64,000 nt of DNA from Massospora cicadina (lineage: Eukaryota > Entomophthoromycota > Entomophthoromycetes > Entomophthorales > Entomophthoraceae). Numbering within the stretch: position 1 is the first letter of the stretch; every line of letters begins with the position of its first letter. The notes below the pieces were generated by a model that saw nothing but the letters and a program-made list of their open reading frames with translations, was not told where the DNA came from and searched no databases. Where the stretch lies: contig JAKSZP010012174.1 of assembly GCA_022478985.1 (NCBI GenBank), positions 1 through 64,000 of the forward strand. The letters run 5' to 3'. Position numbers and translations under genes: made by a program. Positions 47,655 to 58,958 of this stretch are shown one piece after another.

Positions 47655-49543
47655 CATTTCGCTTGACATTAATTTTGAGCAATTCTAGAAAACAAGTCAA
47701 TTTTCCACCACTGCCTCATCACACCAATCTCCAAATTTATGTCCTCAGATCTACCTCCTGCTGCCCCAGTATGCAGCAGTGCTACACCTGCTAGTGTTTA
47801 CCGCTTAGCAGGCAAACAAATGCAGACTAGCTCGTCCAGTCTGCCAAATAGATCTTGCGCTATGTCCCTCCAAGGGACTTAGCACTCCACCTCGCACAAG
47901 CCACCCAACCCACGCCTACCCTCTAGCCCAACCCCGATATAATATTCACTTTTGCCTCCACATCAAGTATGGATGTCTCTTCCCATATGTAGACAAAGCA
48001 GAAATTAAGCTGGCAACGGCCACCTTTGTGCCAGCAGGGTTTATTGACTTCCGCAATACATGGGTTATTTTATTATTAAATTCCCCATAAAAAAGTATGC
48101 AGCCGCTGCAGCAGCTACACAATTAATTTATAAAGTTTACCCCCATTACCACCACCCAAACACGCCTCCCAGATGATACCACACTTGTGGTAACATTTGC
48201 AAACCTCCCCTCAAACCTTCCCCCTGAAAACTTTTGAGAGGTTGATGTTGGGGTTGTCCACTTACAGCGAAACCCCTACCTCCAATTCATTGTCCTAAGT
48301 GGAGCTGAACGCCTCATGGCACCTCGGGAAATGGCCACCATTACCCCCCACCAGCTGAAGATGGCCCAGCACATCCCACTATGTGCCTATATCCCATCCA
48401 CACCTGACCATTTCTTTTGGGCCTGCACCAACAACGTTTTCACAGTTTTCCCAATCTGCTATGAATTGGACCACACCAAAAAGGTATGTCAATATAATTC
48501 AAACCCTGCGAACACAGCCAATACCACCTATGAGGCCATATTAAAATTGTTTGAGTGGGGATTTTGACTGCCCCCACCCCACAGGCCATGCACTCAAATC
48601 AGAAGCAGAATCTATCACCACAAACCCAACCTGGTCATTGCACACTCATGCTAACCAATTGGGTGCTGGTTTAGACCACTGTTCAATCCAGAAAATCTGC
48701 CACCATAAAAACCTATCCAACCAAAATCACTTACCACCATATTTTCCTAAATCAACTAAAATCCCTGGAACTTATTGTTGAAGTGACCAAATCTGGTGAA
48801 ATTGACCCAACATCGAGTTGTCCAATTGATTTAACACTTTATCTGAATTCAGACTTTGATACCCCATACCAACCAAATGAAATGTCTCCAAACCAAAATC
48901 CATTTTCTAAAATGACCACCAGCTTGCCGTGGTTTGGTGACCTCACTCAATAATCCACGTTTTTACATACTGTGTGCAAAATCTGTCCTGGAATTTAAAA
49001 AAGGGCTGCACCCCCTTGTTCCCCTCCAATTTTCCTCCTACCATAAAAGAGGAAATCTAACGCCTTTATGAAACTGCCACCACCTATGTCAAGAATGTCA
49101 CTGAACTGGCATATTTTTCCCCATTTAAACGCACCACAAGAGCCAATATTGCGAAATTAGAACAACTACTCAACGCCCGCATCCAGGCTGAAAACCATGT
49201 TGCCAAACTCATAGATGCTTTGATCAGACTTAAATTGTTGATCTCAATAACTATCTACACTACCTTGACCCTCGTCCCATGGATGCCCCAGCCCCCTTGC
49301 TTTCAGCATTGATCCACCTCTACAATGCTGAGACTGATGATCCGCCCAATCCCACCTCCTCTTCTGCCATGATGGGATAAGTGGCTCGCCGCTATGCTAC
49401 TGGTAGATAATTTCCATATTTCTTTTAGTGCCTTGCTGCCCAAAAAGGGCGGTTGATTCATGTTTTATTTTTAATTAGTTTAGTTTTGAAGTTTAAGTTT
49501 TGGTATTGTCCGTCCCCTGGTCAGCTGCCTCAATTAAATAAAA
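47655..49543 (+). mobile_element. HL-B: ORF1-only 'half-LINE'
   Basis: A 1889-bp plus-strand element with the conserved tail (TATTGTCCGTCCCCTGGTCA, then GCTGCCTCAATTAAATAAAA). Same subfamily as HL-C and HL-D. It shares their 5' end, around TTTGAGCAATTCTAGAAAAC. Confidence 0.86.
47739..49380 (+). pseudogene. HL-B ORF1-like CCHC protein (broken)
   Basis: From ATG 47739 (MSSDLPPAAPV) to TAA 49380 the span is about 547 codons, with several frame changes. The middle segment 48316-48567 has a GAERLMAPREMATI series and the knuckle region FPICYELDHTKKVC (48448-48489), where the first knuckle Cys is Phe. The C-terminal region, about 49000-49380, ends PPNPTSSSAMMG, as in HL-D. No enzymatic domain. Confidence 0.75.
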
Positions 49544-49558
49544 ATAGCGCTGATACAA
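49544..49558. repeat. HL-B target-site duplication, right
   Basis: ATAGCGCTGATACAA, against 47640-47654. Confidence 0.8.
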
Positions 49559-49799
49559 AAGCAACAAAAATAATTTAATACAGCTTTGGTCACTCCCAAT
49601 GAAGTTGAGGCCATGCACTTGAGACTCCTTATCCATCAAATCCTCTCTCTATTAAAAACCTTTTTGTATATCTATTAAATTATTAATGTACTAAATGATG
49701 GTTGGTCAAACCACTTGCAATATTAGCCTCCCACATGACAAAAGATCAGGTAAAATATGAGTGGGGGCAAATAAGTTATTAAAGATAGAGTTTGGAGAG

Positions 49800-50936
49800 C
49801 CAAAATGTAGGTATTGCTTTTTCAGAAACTTAGCGTACACTCAATATGGCCCTTAGTATGATCGTTCAGAGTGTAGGCATCAGTAGATGTCTTCTATATG
49901 ACCTCAAAAGGTCTTTTTTCAAATATGCGCTAAATTAATGGTCTGTGATAAACCCATGGTTGTCATAGTACCAGACCAAATCCCCTACACCAAAAGTAGG
50001 TAAGGTCCAGTAGTTCTTGTTATCACGTGCTCAAACCTTGACATTATGAACCAGAGCGTTTGATTAAGCAGAACTAAAAAAAATAAATGAAAGTTCATGA
50101 GAAATTTTAAGGTACATAGTAGGACTCCTATTTTTTCTAGGAACACATGAAAAAGAAAAGTGGGGCATAGCGGGCTAATTCCCACGTGTAAAAAAAATGG
50201 GGTGTGTCCCATGTTCAAATGATATGCAATGTTGTAAGAAAAGATATGGAGGAAGGCATAAATGGTTCCAATTAGACGCTTTCCCTGTAACAAACTTGCA
50301 TAGACTTCCTACAAGGGTTACATTCATCCAATTGATGGTTCCATTGAACACTAGATGATAGGGCGTAGATAGTACCCCATGTATGCCCAGTAAATCGTTA
50401 AGCTTAGAAATCATCTAGGACTTAAAATTGGTCCCACTATCTGTCAGCAGTAACTGGGGGCTTTCTATGCCAATAATTGACATCTTCCAGAATTATTTTA
50501 ACTGTAGTTGTGACCCTTAAGTCCCAGATTACTTTGACCAACACCAATTTGGTAAAGTGATCAATGGCCATGATGATATATTTATAGTGACCATGAGTAT
50601 TAGCCAAGCTCCCACAACTTCCAGAGAGATCATGTTCCATGCATCTTTGGGTTTTACCAATTCGTAAAATGCGGTTTTTGATAGGGATCTTCAGCTTGGC
50701 ATCTTGTGGAAACAACTGAGAGCCTCATGAATATTATTTGAAATGGAATCTTGATAATAACAGGATCGTAGTTGTTCAAATGTTTTCCTAAATTTACTAT
50801 GGCCTGTCCCTTATGAGCGGTGATGATCATATCCATCTGTTTGATAGGTCTGAGCAAAAAGAGGGTTATATGCCAATGACCTTTAAAAATTTTCAATCTT
50901 CCTTTTTGCCACTAGTGATGCCCAACCCAAAAGAGG
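49800..50936 (-). pseudogene. Gypsy-3 integrase (broken)
   Basis: 50715-50437 carries the core start (KYIIMAIDHFTKLVLVKVI). 50414-50175 has a GIHGVLSTPYHLVFNG motif and the following helix, and the third part lies at 50293-49985. A zinc-binding HH-CC-like segment appears at 50896-50654 in a frame-shifted state. HL-C interrupts the frame upstream at 50937. Confidence 0.8.
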
Positions 50937-50953
50937 GAGCTGCCACATATCTT
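50937..50953. repeat. HL-C target-site duplication, left
   Basis: GAGCTGCCACATATCTT, against GAGCTGCAACACACCTT at 52849-52865 (14 of 17). Confidence 0.65.
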
Positions 50954-52848
50954 CAATTATTTAACTGAGGCAAGCTGACCAGGGGGTGGACAATACCAAA
51001 ACTGAAACTTCAAATCTAAACTAATTAAATAAAATGTTTTGACTGCCCTTTTGGGTAGCAAGACAAAAGAAATGAGAAAATTACCTACCAGCTGGCATAG
51101 AAGCAAGCCTCTTGCCCCATCTTGGCGGAGGGGAGGGGGATCAGGCAGGTCATCATCAGGATCAGCATTGTAGAGGCGGATCAATGCTAGAGTAAGAGGG
51201 TTGGAGCATCCGCGGGATGAGGGTTGAGGTAGATTAATTAATTGTTGAGATTGACTATCTGGGACTGGATTAAAGCCTTTATGAATTCAGCAACGTGATG
51301 TTTGGCCTAGATGTGGGCATCGAGAAGTTGTTCTAATTTCGCAATATTGGCTCTTGTGGTGTGTGTGGAAAGGGAAAAATCTTCCAGTTCAGCAATGTGC
51401 TTGACAGCGGTTGTGTAAGTTTCATGGAGGCGTTAAATTTCCTCTTTTGCAGTTGGAGGAAAATTGGAGGGGAACAAAGGAGTGTGCAGCCCTTTTTTTA
51501 ATTCTATGACCAATTTTGCACACAGTATGCAAAAACGGGGTTATTGGGTGCTGCCATTGTGGCCTCGGCTAGGCTATGGTCACTTTGGAAAAAGGCTCTG
51601 GGTTTGAGGACATATCAGTTGTTTGGGGCTGGGTTCAAAGTCTAATTTCAGGAAAGGTGTTAAATCAATTGGATAACTCAGTGGTGGGAAAATTTCACCA
51701 GATTCAATTATTTCCAAAAATAATTTCCAGAAAATTTTGGTTGATTTATAAGATATGTGGATAGGTGATTTTGGTTTGGTAGGTTTTGGGGCGTGTGATT
51801 TTCTGGATTGAACATTGATCCAATCCTGCACCCAAATGGTTGTCATGGGTGTGCATTGGCCAGCTTGGGTTTGAGGTGTTTTATTTTGCTTCTGATTTGA
51901 GTGCATGGCCTGTGGGGTGGGGGCAGTCAAAATCCCCACTCAAATGATGTTGGTGTGGACTCATGGGTGGAGTTGGCTGTCTTTAAAGGGTGTGAATTAT
52001 ATTGAAATACTTTTTTGTTGTAGTCCAATTCATAGCAGATGGTGCAAACTGTGTGGCTATTGTTGGTGTGGGCCCAAAAGAAATGGTCTGGTGCGGATGG
52101 GTTTAGGCATGTGGTGGGATGTTCTGGTCCATGTTATCTGGTGGGGGGTAATGGTGGCCATTGCCTGAGGTGCCATGAGGCGTTCAGCTCCACTTAGGAC
52201 AATGAATTGGAGGTAGGGGTTTCGCTGTAAGTGGACAACCCCAACATCAACCTCTCTTAAAGTTTTCAGGGGGAAGGTTTGAGGGGAGGTTTGCAAATGT
52301 TACCACAAGTGTGGTATCATCTGGGAGGCGTGTTTGGGTGGTGGTAATGGGGGAATTTTTTAAATTAATTGTGTAGCTGCTGCAGCGGCTGCATACTTTT
52401 TGATGGGGAATTTAATATCAAAATAACCCATGTATTAGCGGAAGTCAATAAACCCTGCTGGCGCAAAGGTGGCCGTTGCCAACTCATATATTGCTTTGTC
52501 CACATATGGGAAGAGACATCCATACTTGACGCAGAGGCAAAAGTGAATATTTTATTGGGGTAGGGCTAGAGGATAGGCGCGGGTTGGGTGGCCTTGTGCG
52601 AGGTGGAGTGCTAAGCCCCTTGGAGGTACATAGCGCCAGATGTATTTGGCAGACTTGACGAGCCAGTCTGCATTTGTTTGGCTGCTGGGTGGTAAGTGCT
52701 AGCGGGTAGAGCTCTGCTGCCCAACACTGGGGCAGCTGGTGGTGGATCTGAGGACATAAACTTGGAGATTGGTGTGGTGAGACGGTGATAGAAAATCGTC
52801 TTGTTTTTTAAAATTGCTCAGATTGATGTCAATCGGAAAGAAAAGAGC
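50954..52848 (-). mobile_element. HL-C: ORF1-only 'half-LINE' in Gypsy-3
   Basis: 1895 bp on the minus strand, with the tail motif reversed at 50960-51000 (GTCCACCCCCTGGTCAGCTT on the element strand). Collinear with HL-B and HL-D. It sits between the RNase H and integrase parts of Gypsy-3. Confidence 0.85.
51117..52757 (-). pseudogene. HL-C ORF1-like CCHC protein (broken)
   Basis: Start ATG 52757 matches HL-B. The knuckle near 52023-52050 reads CTICYELDYNKKVF: the first two Cys are present, the His is Tyr and the last Cys is Phe. The terminal stop seen in HL-B and HL-D (GGGATAA) is changed here to GGGGCAA. Segments 52296-52057 (HLQRNPYLQFIVLSGAERL) and 51939-51580 are readable. Confidence 0.72.
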
Positions 52849-52865
52849 GAGCTGCAACACACCTT
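52849..52865. repeat. HL-C target-site duplication, right
   Basis: GAGCTGCAACACACCTT, partner of 50937-50953. Confidence 0.65.
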
Positions 52866-53285
52866 TATTTGCAAATAAGCTGAACAATGGGATTGTCATA
52901 AAATAAAAAAATTGCCAATATGGAATCTCATATTTTTCCATCTTCCACAAAAGTATTTTTCCTAATTTTGTCCAACATTTGTTGAACTTTGATAGGCTCA
53001 TTATCATATTTCTGTGTAACCATTTTGATAGATAAATCATCTTCCTTAACAACCAGTAAGGCTACGGTAGGCCGATGAGAGAGTATATCCACATTTTGAT
53101 GCTTGACGCCAGGTCTGTGTTAAATATAAAGTCATACCCTTTTTTAATTTAAGGACCAGTAAACCATCCATCCTTTGGACTCTTTTAGGCTTCTGTAACC
53201 AATTTAAAGAAACATATTCGGTTACAACAGAAATGTGCATGTCATGGAAATATATTTGAAATTGTTTAAAGCATAAAAAACAGCT
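52866..53285 (-). pseudogene. Gypsy-3 RNase H, downstream half
   Basis: Encodes KKVLSCFLCFKQFQIYFHDMH, split by HL-D from the upstream half, then VVTEYVSLNWLQKPKRVQRM and the linker to integrase (MVTQKYDNEPIKVQ-like region in broken frames). Confidence 0.75.
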
Positions 53286-53297
53286 AAGCACCTTTTT
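53286..53297. repeat. HL-D target-site duplication, left
   Basis: AAGCACCTTTTT, against AAGCACTGTTTT at 55194-55205 (10 of 12). Both sides are RNase H codons. Confidence 0.72.
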
Positions 53298-55193
53298 AAT
53301 GCTGCTCAACATCACTTTTAAGTGATTTTGAAAACAAGTTGATTTTCCACCACCACTTCACTGCATCAATTTACCAATTTATGTCCTTAGATCCATCACA
53401 TGCTGTCCCACACTGGGGAAGAATGCTCCACCCGCTAGGGTTTACCACCAAGCAGGCAAACGCATGTGGACTGGCTCATCCAGTCTGCCAAATACATCCA
53501 GCTGCTAAGTCCCTCCAAGGGACCTAGAACTGCATCTCACACGAGTCTGCCCAACCTGCTCTGATCCTTAAGACCTACCCTGATCCAATATTCACTTTTG
53601 CCTCTGTGTTGAGTATGGACGTAAATCTTGTATGCTGACAAAGTGATAATTGAGCTGGCAATGTCCATCTTTGTGCCATCAGGGTTTATTGACTTCCGCC
53701 CATACAAGGGCTATTTCAATATTTGATTCCCCACCAAAGAGGACGCAGACGCTGCAGCAGCTACACCCTTAATATACAAAAACACCCCCATTACCACCAC
53801 CCAAACATGTCTCCCAGATGATAACACACTTGTGGTGACCTTTGAAAACCTCCCCTCACACCTTCCCCCTCATTCACTTAGTGAAGAGTTGACGTCAGGG
53901 CTGGCCACTTATGGTAAAGATCCCATCCTCTAATCCTTAGTCCTCAGTGGAGCTGAACGCCTCATGGAACCTCAGGAAATGGCTACCATTACCCCCCACC
54001 ATCTGAACATGGCCCAACACATCCCACCGCGTGCCTACATCCCATCTGCACCTGACCATTTCTTTTGGGCTCGCATTGACAACAACTGCACAGTTTGCCC
54101 CCTCTGCCATGAATTGGTCCATACCAAAAAGCATGTTTATACAATTCAAGCCCTGAGAATACAGTCAATCCCATCCAGAAGGCCACATCAACAGCGTTTG
54201 AGTGGGGATTTCAGCTGCCCCCATTCCTACAAGTTGTGCGCTCAATGAAACAGTAGCAAAATTCAGCTTCCAAATCTAAGCTGGCCAATTTTCACCCATT
54301 CCAACCTATCAGGAGCAGGTTTGGACCCACTTTAATCCAAAAATTTGCCTGCCACAAAACTTACCCAACCACAGCCACCTATAGAAAATTAATTTAAGTC
54401 AACCAAAATCCCTGAGGCTTAGTAGATGAATTGACTAAATCTGGTGAAATTGTCCAACCTTTAGCTAAACCAGTTAATTTTAACCTTTTTTGAATTCAGA
54501 CTTTGATGCCCCATTCCCGCCCAAACAATATGTCCCCAAACCCAATGATATCCCATACCAAAGTGACCACCAGCTTGCCGAGGCCATGGTGGCCTCACCC
54601 AAAAAATTGCCACTTTTGCAAAGCAGTGGAAAAATCCTTTGCTGAATTTTAAAAAGGGATGCACCCCTTTTTCCCCTCTGATTTTCCACCTACTGCACAA
54701 GAGGAAATCCAACGCCTCTATGAAACTGCCACCACCCCTGTCAATCGAGTCATTACTTTGGAAGAATTTTCCCCATACACACATGTCATAAGAGCAAACA
54801 TTTCAACATTAGCCCAAATTCCTGACACCTTCATCTAAGCCAAACACCATGTTGGCAAACTCATAGAGTCCTTTATCCAGGCCCAAATTGTAAAACACAA
54901 TAGCTATCTACATCACCTCAACCCTCATACTACAGATGCCCAACTCCCTGCTATCAGCATTGATCCGCCTCTTCAATGCCAAACCTGGTGATCTGCCTGA
55001 TCTCCCCTCCCCCTCCGCCATGGTGGGATAAGTGGCTCGCCTCTGTGCCATATGGTAGGATGTTTTTTCTTTATTTTTGTGTTTCTTGCTGCTCATTTAG
55101 AGCAGTTGGCTCATGTTTTTGGATGGTTTATTTCTGGAGTTTCTGTTTTGTTATTGTCTGTCCCCTGATCAGATTGCATCGGCTTAATAAAAC
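53298..55193 (+). mobile_element. HL-D: ORF1-only 'half-LINE' in Gypsy-3 RNase H
   Basis: 1896 bp on the plus strand, with tail TATTGTCTGTCCCCTGATCA, then GATTGCATCGGCTTAATAAAA. It splits the Gypsy-3 RNase H reading between FTIIK and KVLSC. Confidence 0.86.
53381..55031 (+). pseudogene. HL-D ORF1-like CCHC protein (broken)
   Basis: ATG 53381 to TAA 55031. 53964-54248 has a MEPQEMATITPHHL series, PDHFFWARIDN and the knuckle CPLCHELVHTKKHV, lacking only the last Cys. The C-terminal part ends SPSAMVG before the stop. Frame changes occur before and after this segment. Confidence 0.75.
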
Positions 55194-55205
55194 AAGCACT
55201 GTTTT
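55194..55205. repeat. HL-D target-site duplication, right
   Basis: AAGCACTGTTTT, partner of 53286-53297. Confidence 0.72.
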
Positions 55206-55329
55206 TGATAATAGTAAAGTTCCATTCAAGTATATTCAGCGTTCTACTGCAGTAAGCTACAAGTTGTTCTTCATTATCATCATTGAGCTGAGATAACACC
55301 GCCCAAACGGTGGTGAGGGATGCATCCAT
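55206..55329 (-). pseudogene. Gypsy-3 RNase H, upstream half
   Basis: MDASLTTVWAVLSQ, then EEQLVAYCSRTLN and EWNFTIIK. MDAS corresponds to the TDAS catalytic start of Gypsy RNase H. The rest lies beyond HL-D. Confidence 0.78.
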
Positions 55330-55399
55330 CTAATAACAAACAGTTTTATCAAATTTCAGACTCATTAGTGTTAACCCTTGGGTTAGGCAAAGTAATATT

Positions 55400-57305
55400 T
55401 GATCAAAGGTGAGTTGGTAGCCTTTCATCTAGTAGAATGGAACCTAAGTCTTGAAAAGGTGAGAGAATGGTTCAACTAATCTATTAAAGTTTTGCATGAA
55501 CCTGTGATACTAGCCAATCATCCTAAAAGATACTTGAATATCATGCTTGTTACTTTGGCGTGGCATTTTTTGATAGCCTTAACATTAGTGACTGGGGCCA
55601 TAAGCTTTGTTTTAATGACTTACCCAAATAGTCAAGTTATAAGTTAAAGAAATTTTATATATGAGTTTTGAATTTTCAAATTGACTTACTCCAACCAGCG
55701 GTAAACTTCCTCTAGATGCTGCAAATGGTCCATAAACGTTATAAAAATTAATTCTATGATATAGATAACTAACATACAGGAGATTTTTAAATCCCCTAAT
55801 ATGCTATCCAAAGCGTGCTGGAAAGTTACAGGGGCGTAACAAAGCCCTTGCAGCATCTTAGTGAGTTGGTATAGAAACTGGGTGGTGGTCATAGCGCACT
55901 TCTCCTGTTCCTCCTTTGATAGCTCAATATGCTAATATCTAGATACTAAATTCATAACAGAAAAGTATTGTGCGCTTTCAACCGATCTAGTGTATTGTCA
56001 ATATGGGGTAAAGGCAAGAATCTTTCCTTAGTAATATTGTAGAGTTTTGACAATCTATTTCCACTTGATTTGACCCATCCTTCTTCTTAATAAACAAGAC
56101 TGGAGCTCAAGTGTCATGGTTAAATGACATGATATTGGAGACCAACCCCAAGGATAAGGCTTGGCGACAGGGGGCCCAGAAGGTGAAGCTTTAGGCCCTC
56201 TCTGACCTCAGGTACACAGTTGACCTACGCTGGGTATAAGCCAAATATGCTCAGGTTGGTACTAGTGGGGTGCCTAACGCCCAGCCCCTTGCGTCAGCCC
56301 AGGCGTTAAAATGGACAGTTTACTCTATTAATGCAGACGGTTCAATTTGGTTAGTTGAGGAACGCGGTTTTAAAACACAATCCATCTATGAAATTATGTG
56401 TTTAGGTTATATACAACTTCAATCAATTACTCAAGTGAAGTTGGTGTCATTGTATTCTACCAATTCAGATGGCAGTGTCTGCCTATTGGTTAATTGGTGC
56501 TTGGGACCACTTCAGCATACCCCAAATTACCCAAACGATGTTTATATTTGATCTTCGTGATCAACATGCCTTGTTGGTCAACTTCTCATAATAAACTTAC
56601 ACCGTTTCCCCATTTTTTATTTATGTTACCATAAACAATCCTGTGAATGGACCTCTTTGAGGAGGTCTTGCGCTATGTAAACTATTCCATTTTATAAAAT
56701 GTTTAGGTTATCCCCTCATGCACTATTGGGTCACCCAGGTCTCCTCCAACCTGGTGCACCTACCCCTTCTTACCCAGTGCACAGAGTCGCTTTTAGTTGG
56801 TTTTTGGTTAAGATCGCACTTTTATATTTAAGTTGTTATTGCTCCAGCACCCTCTGCTGGGCTCTAGTAACTTTTGTAATGATGGCTTGTTCCCTGTCAT
56901 GGGCCCTGTGCACCGAGAACCTCCATGCTGGAACAGGAGAGGAATAGACACTCTCCTTACATCAAGGCCCTTGGAGGGTACTAATGTCCCTGCCGCACAA
57001 GTTGATTGAATTCTTGATTAGTAACTTCATCTAACGCCTTAGAACGCAAAATAGGATGAAGGCATATTGGTGGATAATTACCAGTGTCGATCTGGTGCAA
57101 CACATCATGTGCACACCTCAAGTCATATTCATCTTTCACAGGAAAACTACTATATTTGTCAAAATATGGCCAACGCTTAATCCTTTTTATTTTTGATAAA
57201 CCATGGAAGGCGTTCAGATGAATTAGTGAACATATGGCTTGGCACTCATTGTCCGCAAGCTAAAGCTCCTCCAGATTTCCAAACTTGTAATATTTATAAC
57301 CTCTT
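55400..57305 (-). pseudogene. Gypsy-3 reverse transcriptase (broken, interrupted)
   Basis: 57305-56990 carries the linker to LVRQG, followed by an insertion (56128-56985). KKKDGSNQVEID lies near 56085. 55892-55686 holds an MLQGLCYAPVTFQ motif and a degenerate YIIE in place of YxDD. Heavily decayed. Confidence 0.75.
56128..56985. mobile_element. Solo-LTR-like insertion in Gypsy-3 reverse transcriptase
   Basis: About 860 bp of unrelated sequence between the LVRQG and KKKDG parts of the polymerase. The ends show imperfect inversion (CCAACCCCAAGG near 56141 and CCTTGGAGGG near 56969). No clear 5-bp duplication, so the boundaries and class are uncertain. Confidence 0.45.
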
Positions 57306-57307
57306 CA

Positions 57308-57312
57308 ACAGA
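57308..57312. repeat. Solo LTR target duplication, left
   Basis: ACAGA, against ACAGG at 58409-58413. Confidence 0.6.
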
Positions 57313-58408
57313 TGTTAAAATTTAGGGTTTTTCTGCTCGTTCACAAATGTTAACCCATAATTGATAACTGTGCAAATTCGTTGTGTGCACTCTTCCTGTT
57401 GTCTGATGATATATGATATATGATTGATAATAGTATGAAGACTATTATCCATAGTTGAATAGATAACCAGTTTCTGGTCCAACACAGGACCAGTGCTTCT
57501 CCTCAAAATACTTAAGATGTCCTAAGTAGGGATTTATACTTTTATACCGCCTAATTTGATCCATGCTCTGATCCTAGTTTACGGCCTTTCCTCTGATGCA
57601 TGAAGTCAGCAGAAATTCTTATCACAGCTTCTCTTCTTAAGGATCCTCAATCCTTACTCTTTATCCTGCAAAAGAGTCCTTAATTAAATCATACAGTAAT
57701 AATTTTCTGAAGATGAATAGAACTTAGACAAAAATGAACTCAACTAAAGCCTTAGATATTTTTTATATAGTGAATTATCAGGGGAATTTATAGATGGAAT
57801 TTGGCGCCCAATTCTTTGTTGGCGCCTCAGCCAAGAAATGGCAGCCATTGCCATTGAATTACACTTTGTTGTCTCACCAACGATGGTCTTCCCCATCCTG
57901 GCTAGGATTCTGTCATTGAACATCCTTGAGACCTAAAATGGAAAGAGTTGGAAACGTGTCCCTAACGTTTTTCTCTCAATCCCAGCCAAACAACCATATT
58001 TGGCAAGTGACCTTCTTAGGTAAAGGGACTTGTTACCCATTAAGGCAGGCCATAGACCAACTGATTAATTCACTAGTTGCAGGCGGTATCACTCGTCTTA
58101 CAACTTACTCAATAAAACCCCAATTGGTCTGTAATGAAACCTGACTGATTCTTATAGTTACATCTGATAGTTAATCATTGATCAACTATCAGATGCCCAA
58201 TTTCATTAGCAACTCTGCCCGATGAGATCTTAAGCATTCACAAGATCAATCCACAGCGTATCAGAACCAGGAAAATTACCTAAAATCCCCCAAACTTTAT
58301 TAACCCAAAATCAGGGTCAACTGATATCCAATTCACTTGCTATATGGAATTATGCCCTAGAAATTCATGGTAATCTAGAAGGCTGGAAAGGTGGTCAAAA
58401 ACCCAACA
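57313..58408. mobile_element. Solo LTR in Gypsy-3
   Basis: 1096 bp with inverted ends (TGTTAAAATTTAGGGTTTTT and CAAAAACCCAACA) and a 5-bp duplication with one mismatch. It accounts for the excess length between Gypsy-3 protease and reverse transcriptase compared with Gypsy-1. Contains a near-perfect palindrome at 58161-58195. Confidence 0.7.
58161..58195. other. Near-perfect 35-bp palindrome
   Basis: Arms CATCTGATAGTT and AACTATCAGATG are perfectly complementary. The 11-bp centre is also mostly self-complementary. It lies inside the solo LTR at 57313-58408. Confidence 0.75.
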
Positions 58409-58943
58409 ACAGGTAAAATATGAAAAAAGCATCTACCTGATGTCACTTAAATTCCATAAAATAGGGATATATGATAGCTAAAAGCACCTGAATTTTCCCA
58501 TGATCTGTCATAATTTCTTCCATGTGCATTGACCAGTTGTAACTTAGTCAATTTAATGGTGTGACTATTTTACCATATAACCCTGAGGGATTATTAAGGC
58601 AATTTACACTTCCAACACAACCTGATGACCCACTGTAATGGTTAGGGTATGGTTAGAACATACGGGAAAACCCTTTGATTCTATAATCTGCATCAGTAAC
58701 TTTTGGCTATGGCCACGTAGCCATTGATAATCAATTGGTGCTAAAACATTCTTGTATACGATGTTAACAAACCCCCGTTTTGGAAATGTTGAGGCCACAT
58801 CCTTCTGGTTATAAATAGTGGCAGGTATGTCCCAGTAGGTCCATAAGACTTTCCACAAATTTGTATTTGACTCAATATTTGCTCAAAAATAAGTACATAT
58901 TAAAAATATAATTATGATTAGAGAACACAATAGGTGAATTAAT
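58409..58943 (-). pseudogene. Gypsy-3 post-protease linker
   Basis: 58858-58604 carries YQWLRGHSQKL, then HTLTITVGHQVVLEV, matching the RWLKGK...RHQVIV linker of Gypsy-1. It continues in broken frames toward 58440 (NPSGLYGKIV). Confidence 0.72.
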
Positions 58944-58958
58944 ATCACTAAGGAGCCA
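58944..58958. repeat. HL-E target-site duplication, left
   Basis: ATCACTAAGGAGCCA, identical to 60936-60950. Confidence 0.92.

Noticed and set aside
56270..56551. A 93-codon open frame in the insertion in Gypsy-3
   Set aside because: No recognisable domain, and no related sequence nearby. Most likely a chance frame in an LTR-like insertion.
56128..56985. Assignment as a definite solo LTR
   Set aside because: No convincing 5-bp duplication and imperfect inverted ends, so it is kept only as LTR-like.
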